From Lyngbya aestuarii BL J (GTDB lineage: Bacteria > Cyanobacteriota > Cyanobacteriia > Cyanobacteriales > Microcoleaceae), in NCBI RefSeq assembly GCF_000478195.2, contig NZ_AUZM01000016.1, forward strand, positions 1 to 64,000: DNA of 64,000 nucleotides. The letters are read 5' to 3'. Shown one piece after another: positions 32,899 to 42,341 of this stretch; position 1 is the stretch's first letter, and the number at the start of each line of letters is the position of its first letter. The translations under genes were made by a program, and so were the position numbers. Under the pieces are notes generated by a model that had not been told where the DNA came from, searched no databases, and worked only from the letters and a program-made list of their open reading frames with translations.

Positions 32899-32941
32899 CA
32901 GGTATGGTCTGTTTACAGGAGTTCGGGATGGGAATTGAGTG
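32899..32941 (-). pseudogene. 5S rRNA-like fragment
   Basis: The plus strand reads CAGGTATG, 12 bases, GAGTTCGGGATGGG, 4 bases, GAGTG. The reverse complement of cyanobacterial 5S rRNA reads CAGGTATG, about 10 bases, GAGTTCGGGATGGG, 4 bases, GAGTG. The CCCATCCCGAACTC block is the most conserved part of 5S rRNA. Flanks do not match, so only about 43 bases survive. The comparison is from memory. Confidence 0.5.
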
Positions 32942-33099
32942 CAGCAACGATTCTATATATTAGATAAGTTTATCAGGCAAAATGTAGAGTCGCTCACTTT
33001 CGAGGGATTGAATTTAGACTTGCCTAAAATCAAACAGGATCGAGAGTTTCGTCAATTCCCAATCCTGTAGTCAAATCAGTTAGATTGTTGAATTTAAAA

Positions 33100-33918
33100 T
33101 TAGCTTTCAGAAGTCGAAGGCTGATTGAACGCAGGAGTCAAATAAGCTGCCAAAACACCAATCAGAAATGCGGCGATATTACGAACTAATGGCACCCAAT
33201 CCGAAGTCCGAGAGACAACCGGGCCGATCCCAAAGGCAATAAATAAGATTCCCCATAACGGAGAAAAAATCAAAGCCCACTGCCAAGCCACAATTTGTCC
33301 GGGTTTACGAGGAATCGCCGCAATACCACAAATCACTCCCCCCAAAGCAGAAGTAATCAGAGTTAAAATCCACTGTTCACGGGGAAGTCCCGGTACAACT
33401 CGACAACCCCCTTGAACTAAGCAAGATTTAACCGCATCTAAAGATTGAATGATGGATTGATCCTCGCCATTATCTCGTACAAAGTATTGGTTTCCATAAC
33501 GGGTTTGCAGTTCCACCCAAAACGTCCGAGAAAGCAAAGCATAGAGGTCACGACCGACGTTAAAATTGAGGATATTTCCGCCTCGTTGGTCAGCAACCAG
33601 CAAAACACTTTTATCATCGAGTCCCCAATAGCCCTTAACTGCACGACCTGGAGTGCGATCAAATTGAGTCAGAACTCTGAGTTTCCAGCCCGTCTCCGAC
33701 TCAAATTGTTGAATTTCTGAGGCGATCAATTGTTCTTGAGTATCGGTGAGAATTTCTGCTAAGTCAATGATCGGAGTTTGAATTTTGGGAAGTAACTCAG
33801 GATTATCATAAGCCTGAGCAGCCGGGGCGATCATCCAAGTCGATAAGCTTAGACAACACGCAACGATAGAGACCAGGAGCCGACGAAGCCATATCTGTTT
33901 CATGGGATTTTCTATCAA
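33100..33918 (-). CDS. psb32: TPM-domain thylakoid/exported protein, Psb32-like
   Basis: This 272-residue protein has a signal peptide (about 8-35, IVACCLSLSTWMIAPAAQA), a TPM domain (about 50-175, IIDLAEILTDTQEQLIASEI and WGLDDKSVLLVADQRGGN) and two or three C-terminal hydrophobic helices. Plant and cyanobacterial Psb32 proteins with this layout are thylakoid proteins linked to photosystem II repair; TPM domains sometimes have acid phosphatase activity. The start could be the fourth codon (MKQIWLRRLL). It is monocistronic. Confidence 0.8.
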   Translation of the reverse strand: MIENPMKQIWLRRLLVSIVACCLSLSTWMIAPAAQAYDNPELLPKIQTPIIDLAEILTDTQEQLIASEIQQFESETGWKLRVLTQFDRTPGRAVKGYWGLDDKSVLLVADQRGGNILNFNVGRDLYALLSRTFWVELQTRYGNQYFVRDNGEDQSIIQSLDAVKSCLVQGGCRVVPGLPREQWILTLITSALGGVICGIAAIPRKPGQIVAWQWALIFSPLWGILFIAFGIGPVVSRTSDWVPLVRNIAAFLIGVLAAYLTPAFNQPSTSES

Positions 33919-34030
33919 GGTTTAAATTGTCAAGGATAAAGGATTTTGTTAACCCGCAGATAATCGAAATCTTATATTTCTTTACAATTGTTAACTTTAG
34001 CATAGAATTTTGGACAGTAGGGGCAATTCA

Positions 34031-37000
34031 TCAATTCCCGCTACCCGGAAATTCTTCTCTCTTTTCAGTTAACTGACACAAACTCCGATCTTCATTGCTG
34101 ATATAGGGATTGTACTTAAGATAATCACCCACCCATTGACAAGCCCGTTCCATCAGATCATCAAGATCCAAATTCCATAAAATCACCGTCTGATCTCGAC
34201 TCGCCGAGGCTAACACCCGACTATCGGGACTAAAACTAATACTCATCACACCATCTTGATGACCCAGTAACGTTTTGAGTAAAGTCCCATTGTGGCGACT
34301 CCACAGCTTCACATACCCGTCATAACTCGCTGAAGCAATCAGCTGACCATTGGGACTAAAAACTACACTTGTAACACTATCACTCGAACCTTTTAATAAT
34401 GTTTCCAACAAAATCCCGTCACGACTCCAAAGCTTCACTGTATTGTCATAACCGGCTGAAGCAATCGTATGACCATCGGGACTAAAACTCACCCCCAACA
34501 CATAGGCGTTATGGGCGATAATCGTTTTCAACAATCTTCCCTGTAAATTCCACAACTTCACCGTACCGTCATCACTCGCCGAAGCAATCATTCGACCATC
34601 AGGACTAAAACTCACACTATTAACCCATCCCTGATGACCCACAAACGTTTGGAGTAAACGACCTTCTGAAGTCCACAGTTTAACCGTTTTATCCTTGCTT
34701 CCCGTCACAATAAACTGACTATTTGGACTGAAACTCACACTCATCAAACTATCACTATGCGCCGTCCAAGTCTTCACGGTTGAGAAGCGATGAAAAACTG
34801 AAGCCTCAGACTGAATAGGAGATTGATCAAAGTCTAGACTTCCTCTCAGTGGAAAATAAAAGGATCGAAAATAAAGCTGTTCTCGCAATGGTGTATGAGT
34901 CCAGAGAAAATGATCTTGTTGTTGAACTTTTTTGGGATGAGGAGTCATCCGCCACAGTTTTACTTTTTTGTCATAACTCGCCGTTGCTAACAGTTGACCA
35001 TCGGGACTAAAACTAATCGCTGAAACCCGATCTTGATATCCTTTTAAGGTTTGTAGTAAAGTTCCGGAACGACTCCACAGTTTGACGGTTTGATCTTGAG
35101 AGGCAGAAGCCAAGATTTGACCATCGGGACTAAAACTAACACCTAAAACGCGATCCTGGTGTCCTTCTAATAGTTTCAGTGGAATATCTTCAATCCGCCA
35201 CAATTTTACTTTTTTGTCATAACTCGAAGAAGCCAAAATTTTACCATCCGGTGAAAAACTCACATTCGTCACCTGATCTCCATGTCCTTCAAAAGTTATC
35301 AAAAGTTCTCCATCTCGACTCCAAAGTTTAACGGTTTTATCTCCACTTGCTGTTGCGAGCATTTGACTGTCTGGAGAAAACTCAACACCATAAATGAGCT
35401 GTTCATGTCCCCGTAAAATTTTCAGTAAACGGCCTTGACGATTCCATAATTTAATCGTTCGATCTGAACCGACAGTCGCGATTAATTCACCATCGGGTGA
35501 AAAGGTCACAGTATAAACTTTCGACTCATCAGAACTACTATGACGCAGTGTTTTAAGGCGTCTTCCTCTCGGGGTTAATAATCGGGCAGTGCCATCATTT
35601 CCTGCGGTGGCAATCACATCACCTTTGGGGCTAAAACTCACCCAATTTAAAGGAGAATTATGAGCAGTTATTGTTCTGAGTAGCTGTCCTTCTAAATCCC
35701 ACAATTTTACCGTTTTGTCTTCGGAAGCCGAAGCAATAATTTGACCATCCGGTGAGAAAGACACACTAGAAACAATATCGCCATGACCTCTGAGTGTAAT
35801 GGGAATGGCAGCCATTTGAGTATCTTGACCCAACGTCCACAATTTTACAGTTTGATCCTGGGAAGATGAGGCAATCATCTGAGCATTTGGACTAAAGCTT
35901 ACACTGGTAATACTTTTTTGATGACCTTTCAAAGTATTGAGAAGTTTCCCTTTCGGAGTCCAGAGTTTAATTACTTTATCTACACTACCCGAAGCAATAA
36001 TATTCCCATCTGGACTAAAGCTAACATCCCAAACCACTTCGTTGTGTCCTTCTAAACGGTTGAATTCGTGAATTCCATAAACCGCTTGTTGTAGGGTTGC
36101 TGCAATTGAAATTTCGGTGTTTTGTAAGTCAAAGTTAATCAGGCTTAATTGTTTGAGTTGTCGCAAGCGTTTGGCTGCTCTTAAACTTTCCATAATAGCA
36201 TCAAACTTTTGATGAGAAAAGAATAAGGCATCGGAAGCGGATGTTAAAGTCGCAATATTAGCAAGTTGTTTTTGTTTATAAGCAATTTTTACAGTGAAAG
36301 CAAGTCCGACTGCGGTAATAATGGCTAATCCTAATAATTGTTTTAAAACTCGGTTGCGATGAATCAACTGCTGTTGACTCATTTTTTGCAATGCAGCTTC
36401 TGCTTCTTTTTTCGCCACTTGGGCTTGTCTGAGTCGTCGATGAATTTCAGTCCGACGTTGTTGTTCTTTGATGGCGTAGCGTTGACGAATGGGTAAGACT
36501 AAATAATCATGTAAAAGTTGATAGCGATTTTCGGGTAGAGAAGCTTCACGAATACAGGTTTTTTCTCGTTGACGTAATAATAAACCCGATTCTAAAATGA
36601 CATCAATAAATGATACAGGTTGTTCTAAATCTTTGGAGAGATCTAATTTATTGTGGGAATGAATAGCTGTAATTAACTCTCGGCGAGTTTTGATCGGACG
36701 AGTAAATTTTTCATCGGTTAAAGCAAATAAAACATCCCAAGCTGCATCTTCATTTTCTTTTCCACAATCTTCGATCACTTGCTCAATAGAATGTTTGATT
36801 AGTTCTGCTTTGGGATTTTTTCCCAGTTGTTTATATTGGGTAAGGGTGGTAATTCCCTGTTCTCCTTCTTCTTGAAGCTGCGCTCCTACCACTTGTAATT
36901 CAATGGGACGAACTTCACCTTGTTCATCTGCTAAATCTTGAACTAAAGCATCAATTAAAGCTGGTTCTAATTCAAATTTTGCTCGCTGAGTTAAACGTTC

Positions 37001-39376
37001 AATTACAGCTTTTGCTTCACTTTTAGAAAAGTCTTTTAAGTGATAACGAATTTTTTTATCTAGAATGTTATTATTAATTGCATCTAACTTCACCAAGTTC
37101 TCACATTCTAAAAGATAATGAAGATAATCTTCTCTCAATGAAAATACAACTTTTACAAAAGGTAGATCTAAACAAATCCTCAAAAATTGAGAAAAAGCAC
37201 AAATTTCTGATCTAGAATTCACAAAGAAAAATTCTTCAAACTGATCGAATACCAGTACAGTTAGTAAATTTATTTCTCCATTTTTATGAAGGGTTTTTAA
37301 GACAAATGAATTTGGATTGAGTAAAAAATTAGAGGGATAATTTTTTGTTTTTTTCCAGGATTTATAAGCGGCTTGAGTGATCACCTTGTCCCATTGTTTT
37401 TTAACATCATCTTGTGGTTTTCTATGATAAATACTTTCTTGGGCTAAGATTGCTTTTGTCAAAGATTGTTCAATTTCTTTTGACCAATGGGTATAGCTAC
37501 GAATCACCACAGGTAAAACATGACGAGCGCTCAAGTTAATATTCGTTAACGCGGGAACTAATCCGGCATTCACTAATGAGCTTTTTCCTACTCCTGAACG
37601 TCCATGAATAATAACCAGTTTATGATCGTCTCTGCCCAATCTTTGCAAAAGGTTATGAATATCTTTTTGCCGACAAGATGCGACAATTTCTTCAGCCATC
37701 ATCATCTGAGTTTCAACCTTTAAACTCGAAGGATTAACAACCTGTTTAGTCGGCTGAAGTTGATGAGCGCCAATAAATGCTCTAAACCCATATTGATGCT
37801 CAATCTCTCGTTGTTTTTTCTTGATTCTAAATGCTTTTAAATATTGACATTGTTCGTAGTAAATTGAACGTAACTCTGCTAATATATTAATATATAAATG
37901 AGGATCATATTCGGGTTCTGTTCCCGCTTGAGCCTGTTCTAAGCCCTCAACCGCCTCATCCCATCGTCCTAGATGTTTGGTACTTCGAGCTAACAGCAAA
38001 AGATATACACTACGACTCGAAACAGGTTCAGATGTCGGTAAAATAGTTAACGCCAGTCGAGTCAGTTGATCCGCTTTTAACCATTGAGAATGTTGTAAAC
38101 TAACTTCTGCCATAAACCCATAATCTTTCGCAAGCTGACGAGGTGTACCATAGGTGAGGTGCATTTTTAATACTCGTTGGGCGAAGGTTTGCAACTCATC
38201 CCACTTTTGCAGACGTTGTAATAGTTCCCCCATATAAGACATCACACCTGCTACTAAATCAGGTCGTCCAGCTTGTTCAAATACTTGCTGACATTGTTCT
38301 AAACTAACTTGTGCTTTCTCCAATAATGTTTGACTTAAACCCGGATTTCGCGCGGCTTGTAAACGGTAAGTTAAAGCAATATAAAACAACACAATTCCCT
38401 GATATTTAATCAGAGATTGTTGCTCATCTAAATCACTAAAATCAGGATGAATTTGCTGATTTTCTGGAATAGAATTGATATCTATAGAATCTTCGACGAT
38501 GACTTCCCATTTAATCAATTGAGGATCACAAATCTGATTTTTTTCCTCTGGGCAACTCCTATCATAGTGAAGCAATGCTATAAAGCTTTTTTGGTAATGA
38601 ATTCGAGCAATATCACTTTGGTCACTTGCATCTCGGTCTTGGCCCCAAATAAACTCCCGACAGGCTTCTAAAGTTGGTTCCAACTCATAACCCCGATGTT
38701 GTAAGTCTCGCCAAGTTGATTCTAGTTCGCGCCGACGTCGAGAACCGATAGAAAAATCATAGTCCTGCTGGGGAAATTGGTAAAAAGAAATCGAATATTG
38801 AGTGGCAAGTTCCCCTTCTTTTATTTTCAGTTCAGCGCAGGAGAAAAGAATATTTGCTTGCTGTTGGAGATATTCAATCAGTTCACAGGTTGCGAGTTCA
38901 AATTTCAGGGTTGCTGCTGCCCAACTTTTGAAATCTGGGGCTAATCGAATTAATTTAGTTGCGACTTCATCGGTAATCCACAAAATCAATGGAAAAGTAA
39001 AGTTTTTCCGAAATTCATCTCGAACTTGATTGGTAGAATTGAGTAAATGATCAAGAGAAGCAACTGTTTCTAACCCTAAAACCATTAAGGCAGTCGGAGG
39101 TTCATTTTGAATCGCTGAATATAAAGTTGTGTAAAGAGTTTCAACTGATTCTGGCAAGGTTAATTCTTGAATCGGAATCGGGGATTTTTGTTGTAATTGT
39201 TGGATTAGTTTGAGTTGGAGACTGGAATAGTTACAGCGCACTAAAACAAGAGAAAATTGTCCTTGAGATAAAGCGATTGACCGCACCAATCGAGTTAATA
39301 ATTTATCATTATGGGTGGCAGTTTGTTCGGAGGTATATAGAGTATCCATAGGATGAGCCATTTTGCTCAAAATCAT
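34031..39376 (-). CDS. Giant STAND-type NTPase with TPR-like region and 14 WD40 repeats
   Basis: In this 1781-residue protein the N-terminal 1-200 are ATPase-like but lack a Walker A motif. A helical, TPR-like region lies at about 330-540 and the NTPase at about 575-1000, with Walker A HGRSGVGKSSLVNAG near 590 and Walker B VLVFDQFEEFFF near 710. One membrane-like segment (LLGLAIITAVGLAFTVKIAY, near 1015) precedes 14 WD40 repeats (about 1105-1750), each ending in VKLW-like sequence, enough for two seven-bladed propellers. A 58-residue insert separates repeats 9 and 10. STAND proteins of this kind are signalling or conflict switches; the trigger is unknown. A partner ATPase gene lies upstream. 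Confidence 0.92.
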   Translation of the reverse strand: MILSKMAHPMDTLYTSEQTATHNDKLLTRLVRSIALSQGQFSLVLVRCNYSSLQLKLIQQLQQKSPIPIQELTLPESVETLYTTLYSAIQNEPPTALMVLGLETVASLDHLLNSTNQVRDEFRKNFTFPLILWITDEVATKLIRLAPDFKSWAAATLKFELATCELIEYLQQQANILFSCAELKIKEGELATQYSISFYQFPQQDYDFSIGSRRRRELESTWRDLQHRGYELEPTLEACREFIWGQDRDASDQSDIARIHYQKSFIALLHYDRSCPEEKNQICDPQLIKWEVIVEDSIDINSIPENQQIHPDFSDLDEQQSLIKYQGIVLFYIALTYRLQAARNPGLSQTLLEKAQVSLEQCQQVFEQAGRPDLVAGVMSYMGELLQRLQKWDELQTFAQRVLKMHLTYGTPRQLAKDYGFMAEVSLQHSQWLKADQLTRLALTILPTSEPVSSRSVYLLLLARSTKHLGRWDEAVEGLEQAQAGTEPEYDPHLYINILAELRSIYYEQCQYLKAFRIKKKQREIEHQYGFRAFIGAHQLQPTKQVVNPSSLKVETQMMMAEEIVASCRQKDIHNLLQRLGRDDHKLVIIHGRSGVGKSSLVNAGLVPALTNINLSARHVLPVVIRSYTHWSKEIEQSLTKAILAQESIYHRKPQDDVKKQWDKVITQAAYKSWKKTKNYPSNFLLNPNSFVLKTLHKNGEINLLTVLVFDQFEEFFFVNSRSEICAFSQFLRICLDLPFVKVVFSLREDYLHYLLECENLVKLDAINNNILDKKIRYHLKDFSKSEAKAVIERLTQRAKFELEPALIDALVQDLADEQGEVRPIELQVVGAQLQEEGEQGITTLTQYKQLGKNPKAELIKHSIEQVIEDCGKENEDAAWDVLFALTDEKFTRPIKTRRELITAIHSHNKLDLSKDLEQPVSFIDVILESGLLLRQREKTCIREASLPENRYQLLHDYLVLPIRQRYAIKEQQRRTEIHRRLRQAQVAKKEAEAALQKMSQQQLIHRNRVLKQLLGLAIITAVGLAFTVKIAYKQKQLANIATLTSASDALFFSHQKFDAIMESLRAAKRLRQLKQLSLINFDLQNTEISIAATLQQAVYGIHEFNRLEGHNEVVWDVSFSPDGNIIASGSVDKVIKLWTPKGKLLNTLKGHQKSITSVSFSPNAQMIASSSQDQTVKLWTLGQDTQMAAIPITLRGHGDIVSSVSFSPDGQIIASASEDKTVKLWDLEGQLLRTITAHNSPLNWVSFSPKGDVIATAGNDGTARLLTPRGRRLKTLRHSSSDESKVYTVTFSPDGELIATVGSDRTIKLWNRQGRLLKILRGHEQLIYGVEFSPDSQMLATASGDKTVKLWSRDGELLITFEGHGDQVTNVSFSPDGKILASSSYDKKVKLWRIEDIPLKLLEGHQDRVLGVSFSPDGQILASASQDQTVKLWSRSGTLLQTLKGYQDRVSAISFSPDGQLLATASYDKKVKLWRMTPHPKKVQQQDHFLWTHTPLREQLYFRSFYFPLRGSLDFDQSPIQSEASVFHRFSTVKTWTAHSDSLMSVSFSPNSQFIVTGSKDKTVKLWTSEGRLLQTFVGHQGWVNSVSFSPDGRMIASASDDGTVKLWNLQGRLLKTIIAHNAYVLGVSFSPDGHTIASAGYDNTVKLWSRDGILLETLLKGSSDSVTSVVFSPNGQLIASASYDGYVKLWSRHNGTLLKTLLGHQDGVMSISFSPDSRVLASASRDQTVILWNLDLDDLMERACQWVGDYLKYNPYISNEDRSLCQLTEKREEFPGSGN

Positions 39377-39704
39377 TGTAAAAGTTGACCCTGAGTTCAG
39401 TTTATTTGATCTCAGCAGAAATTAGACCGAAAAAATAAGATCTTAAGCTTCTTCGGATGACTCCTGTTCTTATACACAAGATTGGTTACATCTTCTGCTT
39501 TTTGATCCAATCAATTGAACACATTTATCCTCAACATCAATAAACTGAAAGCTCTATCTAATGTTAAAGAAAGTATTAATCAAATTTAATTGGTATGTTT
39601 TGTACTTTGTCAAGCTTAGACTTGAATTCAGGATTTAAGACAATTTAGACTAACCTGCTTACCTGCTTACACAACAACCAACTCAAACAAAACCCATAGA
39701 GAGA
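39377..39704. other. Gene-free stretch between the STAND gene and the partner ATPase
   Basis: 328 AT-rich bases without a supported gene. A short direct duplication (CCTGCTTA twice near 39655-39670) is the only repeat noticed. Promoter elements of the STAND gene should lie here but cannot be placed. Confidence 0.4.
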
Positions 39705-41045
39705 CTATCCCATTAAAGACTGATTTAGCTCTAAAGTACCCTTTTTAAATTGTCGAGTTTCCTCTAAAGCGGGATTGATCCCAAACCAACGACCATCACC
39801 ATCACGATATTCAAAAACAAACATACTCCGAAGTAAAGTTTGACATTCTTCTTCTCCCCGAACGTGTTGATGATTGACGACTTGTACCAGCAATTTCCAC
39901 TCATCTTCAGTAATTGCACCTAAGAGATCATCACGATATTCACGAATCACATTGTCGAGACAATCGCGAGTAAAAGGCGGATCAGCTTGTTGTAAACAGC
40001 TATACATCAACATCAACAACCGTCGCATATGACCCCCACTAATTCGACATAAGCGATCTAGCGTTTCTCGAGTGTCAAATAATTCTGGGATTAACTCAAA
40101 ACGTTGTTCAGATGGAATTTTTGGAAAAGCCCTCGCTAAAACCATTTCTCGCAACATTGCCATTCCTTTAGAATAATCTTCACCTTGACGAGTTTTAACT
40201 GGAATCATCGGCAGAACTTTGGGTTTGACTCCAAATCGACTGGACAATCTTCCATAATCGTTAGAGAACATTAAAGTGAGAGGAATGGTATAAACCACAT
40301 GGCAATTGAGTCGTTTGAGTTGTTCGCCCCGATCAACAAACAGATATTCCGGTTGAGTTCGCCCCCAAGGTTTAGGAGAGTTATCCACCCGATCAAGGTT
40401 ATCGATAATCACAACTAAGCCTTTTTTTCCTTTTGCTTTTAATGCCGTGTTAGCCCGTTCGAGGAGTTCTTTATTAATTGCATCAAGAATACTACTGACT
40501 CGCGGTTCGAGATATTGTCTGAGTTGAGAGCGTAATTTTGGGGAATCTTTGGTGCGAGCGCTTAATTTAGCAAATCCAACTGATAGTTCCGCTTCTCCAG
40601 AGAGTTCTAAGGGAGTTTGCAAAAAGTCTGAAATTTCAGAGAACAGGTTGCCAAAGTATCCAGCTTTGATCCGAATTTGAGCGCCTTCGAGATTTTCGCT
40701 GACTTGATGAGCGATTGCCAGTAAAATATCACTAATATCGACATCAGCCATGTCTAAATCTTGGGAAGACTCAAAATAAACGACATGGTATCCTTGGTGT
40801 TCTAAGGTATCTTTAAGTCGAAATAGCTCAGTCGATTTGCCACAACCGATGTGTCCTGAAAACAGTTGGCAAGTCGGTTCATCCCCAGAGAGTAACGTAA
40901 TGGTGCGGCAGAGTTCTCGAACCAAATCGCTACCCCGAACTGAGGAAAAATCGATATAATACTGCCGATCCTCAGGATTTGCCATATCAATGGTTTTACT
41001 CGGATTGCAGGCTTTGTAAAATTGAATTAAATCTAAGCTCACCAC
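39705..41045 (-). CDS. P-loop ATPase, probable partner of the STAND protein
   Basis: This 446-residue protein has Walker A FSGHIGCGKSTELFRL near residue 62 and Walker B GLVVIIDNLDRVDNSP near 207; LSSRFGVKPKVLPM further on looks like the sensor region, and the C-terminal 90 residues resemble a winged helix (WKLLVQVVNHQHVRGEEECQ). The LDRV motif after Walker B recalls KAP/STAND-related ATPases. It lies directly upstream of the giant NTPase on the same strand, 328 bases away, and is divergent from ftsQ. In cyanobacteria such ATPases often sit beside STAND/WD40 genes, so a joint function is inferred. Confidence 0.8.
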   Translation of the reverse strand: MVSLDLIQFYKACNPSKTIDMANPEDRQYYIDFSSVRGSDLVRELCRTITLLSGDEPTCQLFSGHIGCGKSTELFRLKDTLEHQGYHVVYFESSQDLDMADVDISDILLAIAHQVSENLEGAQIRIKAGYFGNLFSEISDFLQTPLELSGEAELSVGFAKLSARTKDSPKLRSQLRQYLEPRVSSILDAINKELLERANTALKAKGKKGLVVIIDNLDRVDNSPKPWGRTQPEYLFVDRGEQLKRLNCHVVYTIPLTLMFSNDYGRLSSRFGVKPKVLPMIPVKTRQGEDYSKGMAMLREMVLARAFPKIPSEQRFELIPELFDTRETLDRLCRISGGHMRRLLMLMYSCLQQADPPFTRDCLDNVIREYRDDLLGAITEDEWKLLVQVVNHQHVRGEEECQTLLRSMFVFEYRDGDGRWFGINPALEETRQFKKGTLELNQSLMG

Positions 41046-41170
41046 AGCAGACTCTCTTGTGTGACAATTCTTTACTCAAAAGTATAGATTGACACTTGGC
41101 TCGGTGGGGTGTGGACTCAAACAGAACAGGAGAGTCGAACCGACTAGGTGATATTACTGAAGGGTTAACC

Positions 41171-41207
41171 CCACTGGTGGTATTAATTGATATACCCTCG
41201 TCAGTGG
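41171..41207. promoter_or_regulatory. Two-layer hairpin in the ATPase/ftsQ divergent region
   Basis: CCACTG (41171-41176) pairs with CAGTGG (41202-41207), and inside it GGTAT (41179-41183) pairs with ATACC (41192-41196). It lies between the divergent ATPase and ftsQ genes and could be a leader or operator for either. Confidence 0.35.
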
Positions 41208-41329
41208 TCAGTAGTTTGAGTCCAAATCTGAATGTTGAGCGAATCAATCTCTAAATGATTGATCCCCAATCTTTTCTCCGCTCATTATATAAATGTGAAC
41301 AAACCCAATCGTCGCGACAAGAAAGACTT

Positions 41330-42142
41330 ATGACGAATATTGTATCTGTTTCTTCTCGGGATCTCGGAAATCGGCGTCAGCAATTGCGTCGTCAGCGTCG
41401 TCTACGTTTAGTACAAATTCTTTGGCAAGCTCTAGCCGTTAGTGGTTTAACTGGAGGTGTTTTTTGGGCTGTTAACCAGCCGATTTGGTTTATTAATCAG
41501 CCTGAACAAGTCAGCATTGAAGGCAATCAATTACTCTCTGATCGACGAATTCGCGCTTTACTTCCCTTATCCTATCCTCAATCCCTTTGGGAAATTCAAC
41601 CTCAAGCGTTAGCAAAGACCTTAGAATCTCAAGGCCAAATTGCCAAAGCCAGCGTCAGCCGACAGTTGTTTCCCCCTCAGTTAACGATTAAAGTCCAAGA
41701 ACGACGTCCAGTGGCGATCGCTCAACCAAGTCCGACTTTAACTCGACGTTCTGAAGCCTCGCAAGTGGGTTGGCTTGATGCGAATGGGGGTTGGATTCCG
41801 TTAGAAAGCTATGCTAAGTTAGAGCGATCGCGACAGTTGCCCCGCTTGAAGGTGATTGGCAACCCAGAGCAGTACCGTCCGCATTGGAAACAAATGTATG
41901 AAACCTTGAGTCGCTCTCCAGTGGTGGTTGATGAAATTAACTGGCAAGATCCAGCCAATTTAATGATCACCACCGAAATAGGAGTTGTACATCTCGGTGC
42001 TTATAGTCCTTTGTTTGCTCAACAGCTTCGTGTTTTGGATCAGATGAGAAATTTACCGGAACGAGTCGATTTAGCCCTAGTGGACTATATTGATTTACAG
42101 AATCCAGATCACCCAGTCATTCAGATGTTGCCAGAACCCTAA
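41330..42142 (+). CDS. ftsQ: Cell-division protein FtsQ (POTRA domain)
   Basis: From ATG 41330 (270 residues; ATG 41255 would add 25) there is a basic cytoplasmic N-terminus (NRRQQLRRQRRLRLVQ), one membrane helix (about 35-53) and a POTRA domain (IEGNQLLSDRRIRALLPLSY, about 65-135), then the FtsQ beta domain. It bridges the early and late division proteins at midcell; cyanobacterial homologues are called FtsQ/DivIB. AGAAAG is a weak ribosome-binding site for 41330. It precedes ftsZ by 199 bases on the same strand, the conserved cyanobacterial order. Confidence 0.9.
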   Translation: MTNIVSVSSRDLGNRRQQLRRQRRLRLVQILWQALAVSGLTGGVFWAVNQPIWFINQPEQVSIEGNQLLSDRRIRALLPLSYPQSLWEIQPQALAKTLESQGQIAKASVSRQLFPPQLTIKVQERRPVAIAQPSPTLTRRSEASQVGWLDANGGWIPLESYAKLERSRQLPRLKVIGNPEQYRPHWKQMYETLSRSPVVVDEINWQDPANLMITTEIGVVHLGAYSPLFAQQLRVLDQMRNLPERVDLALVDYIDLQNPDHPVIQMLPEP

Positions 42143-42341
42143 AACTTTGCTATTGTGCCGACTATCGCGATCAAGATACCTAAACCCCTCGATTGATTGT
42201 GCTTGTCGCCCTCTGGTTCAAGTCCGTTGCGTAAACTGATTGCATCTTGAATTCCTCTTGGTTTAGATCGCAACTTACTTTATAGTTGAGTTTGAGTTGC
42301 GTCCTTTATTGAAACGTTATTCACTACCCCTATCGATTAAA

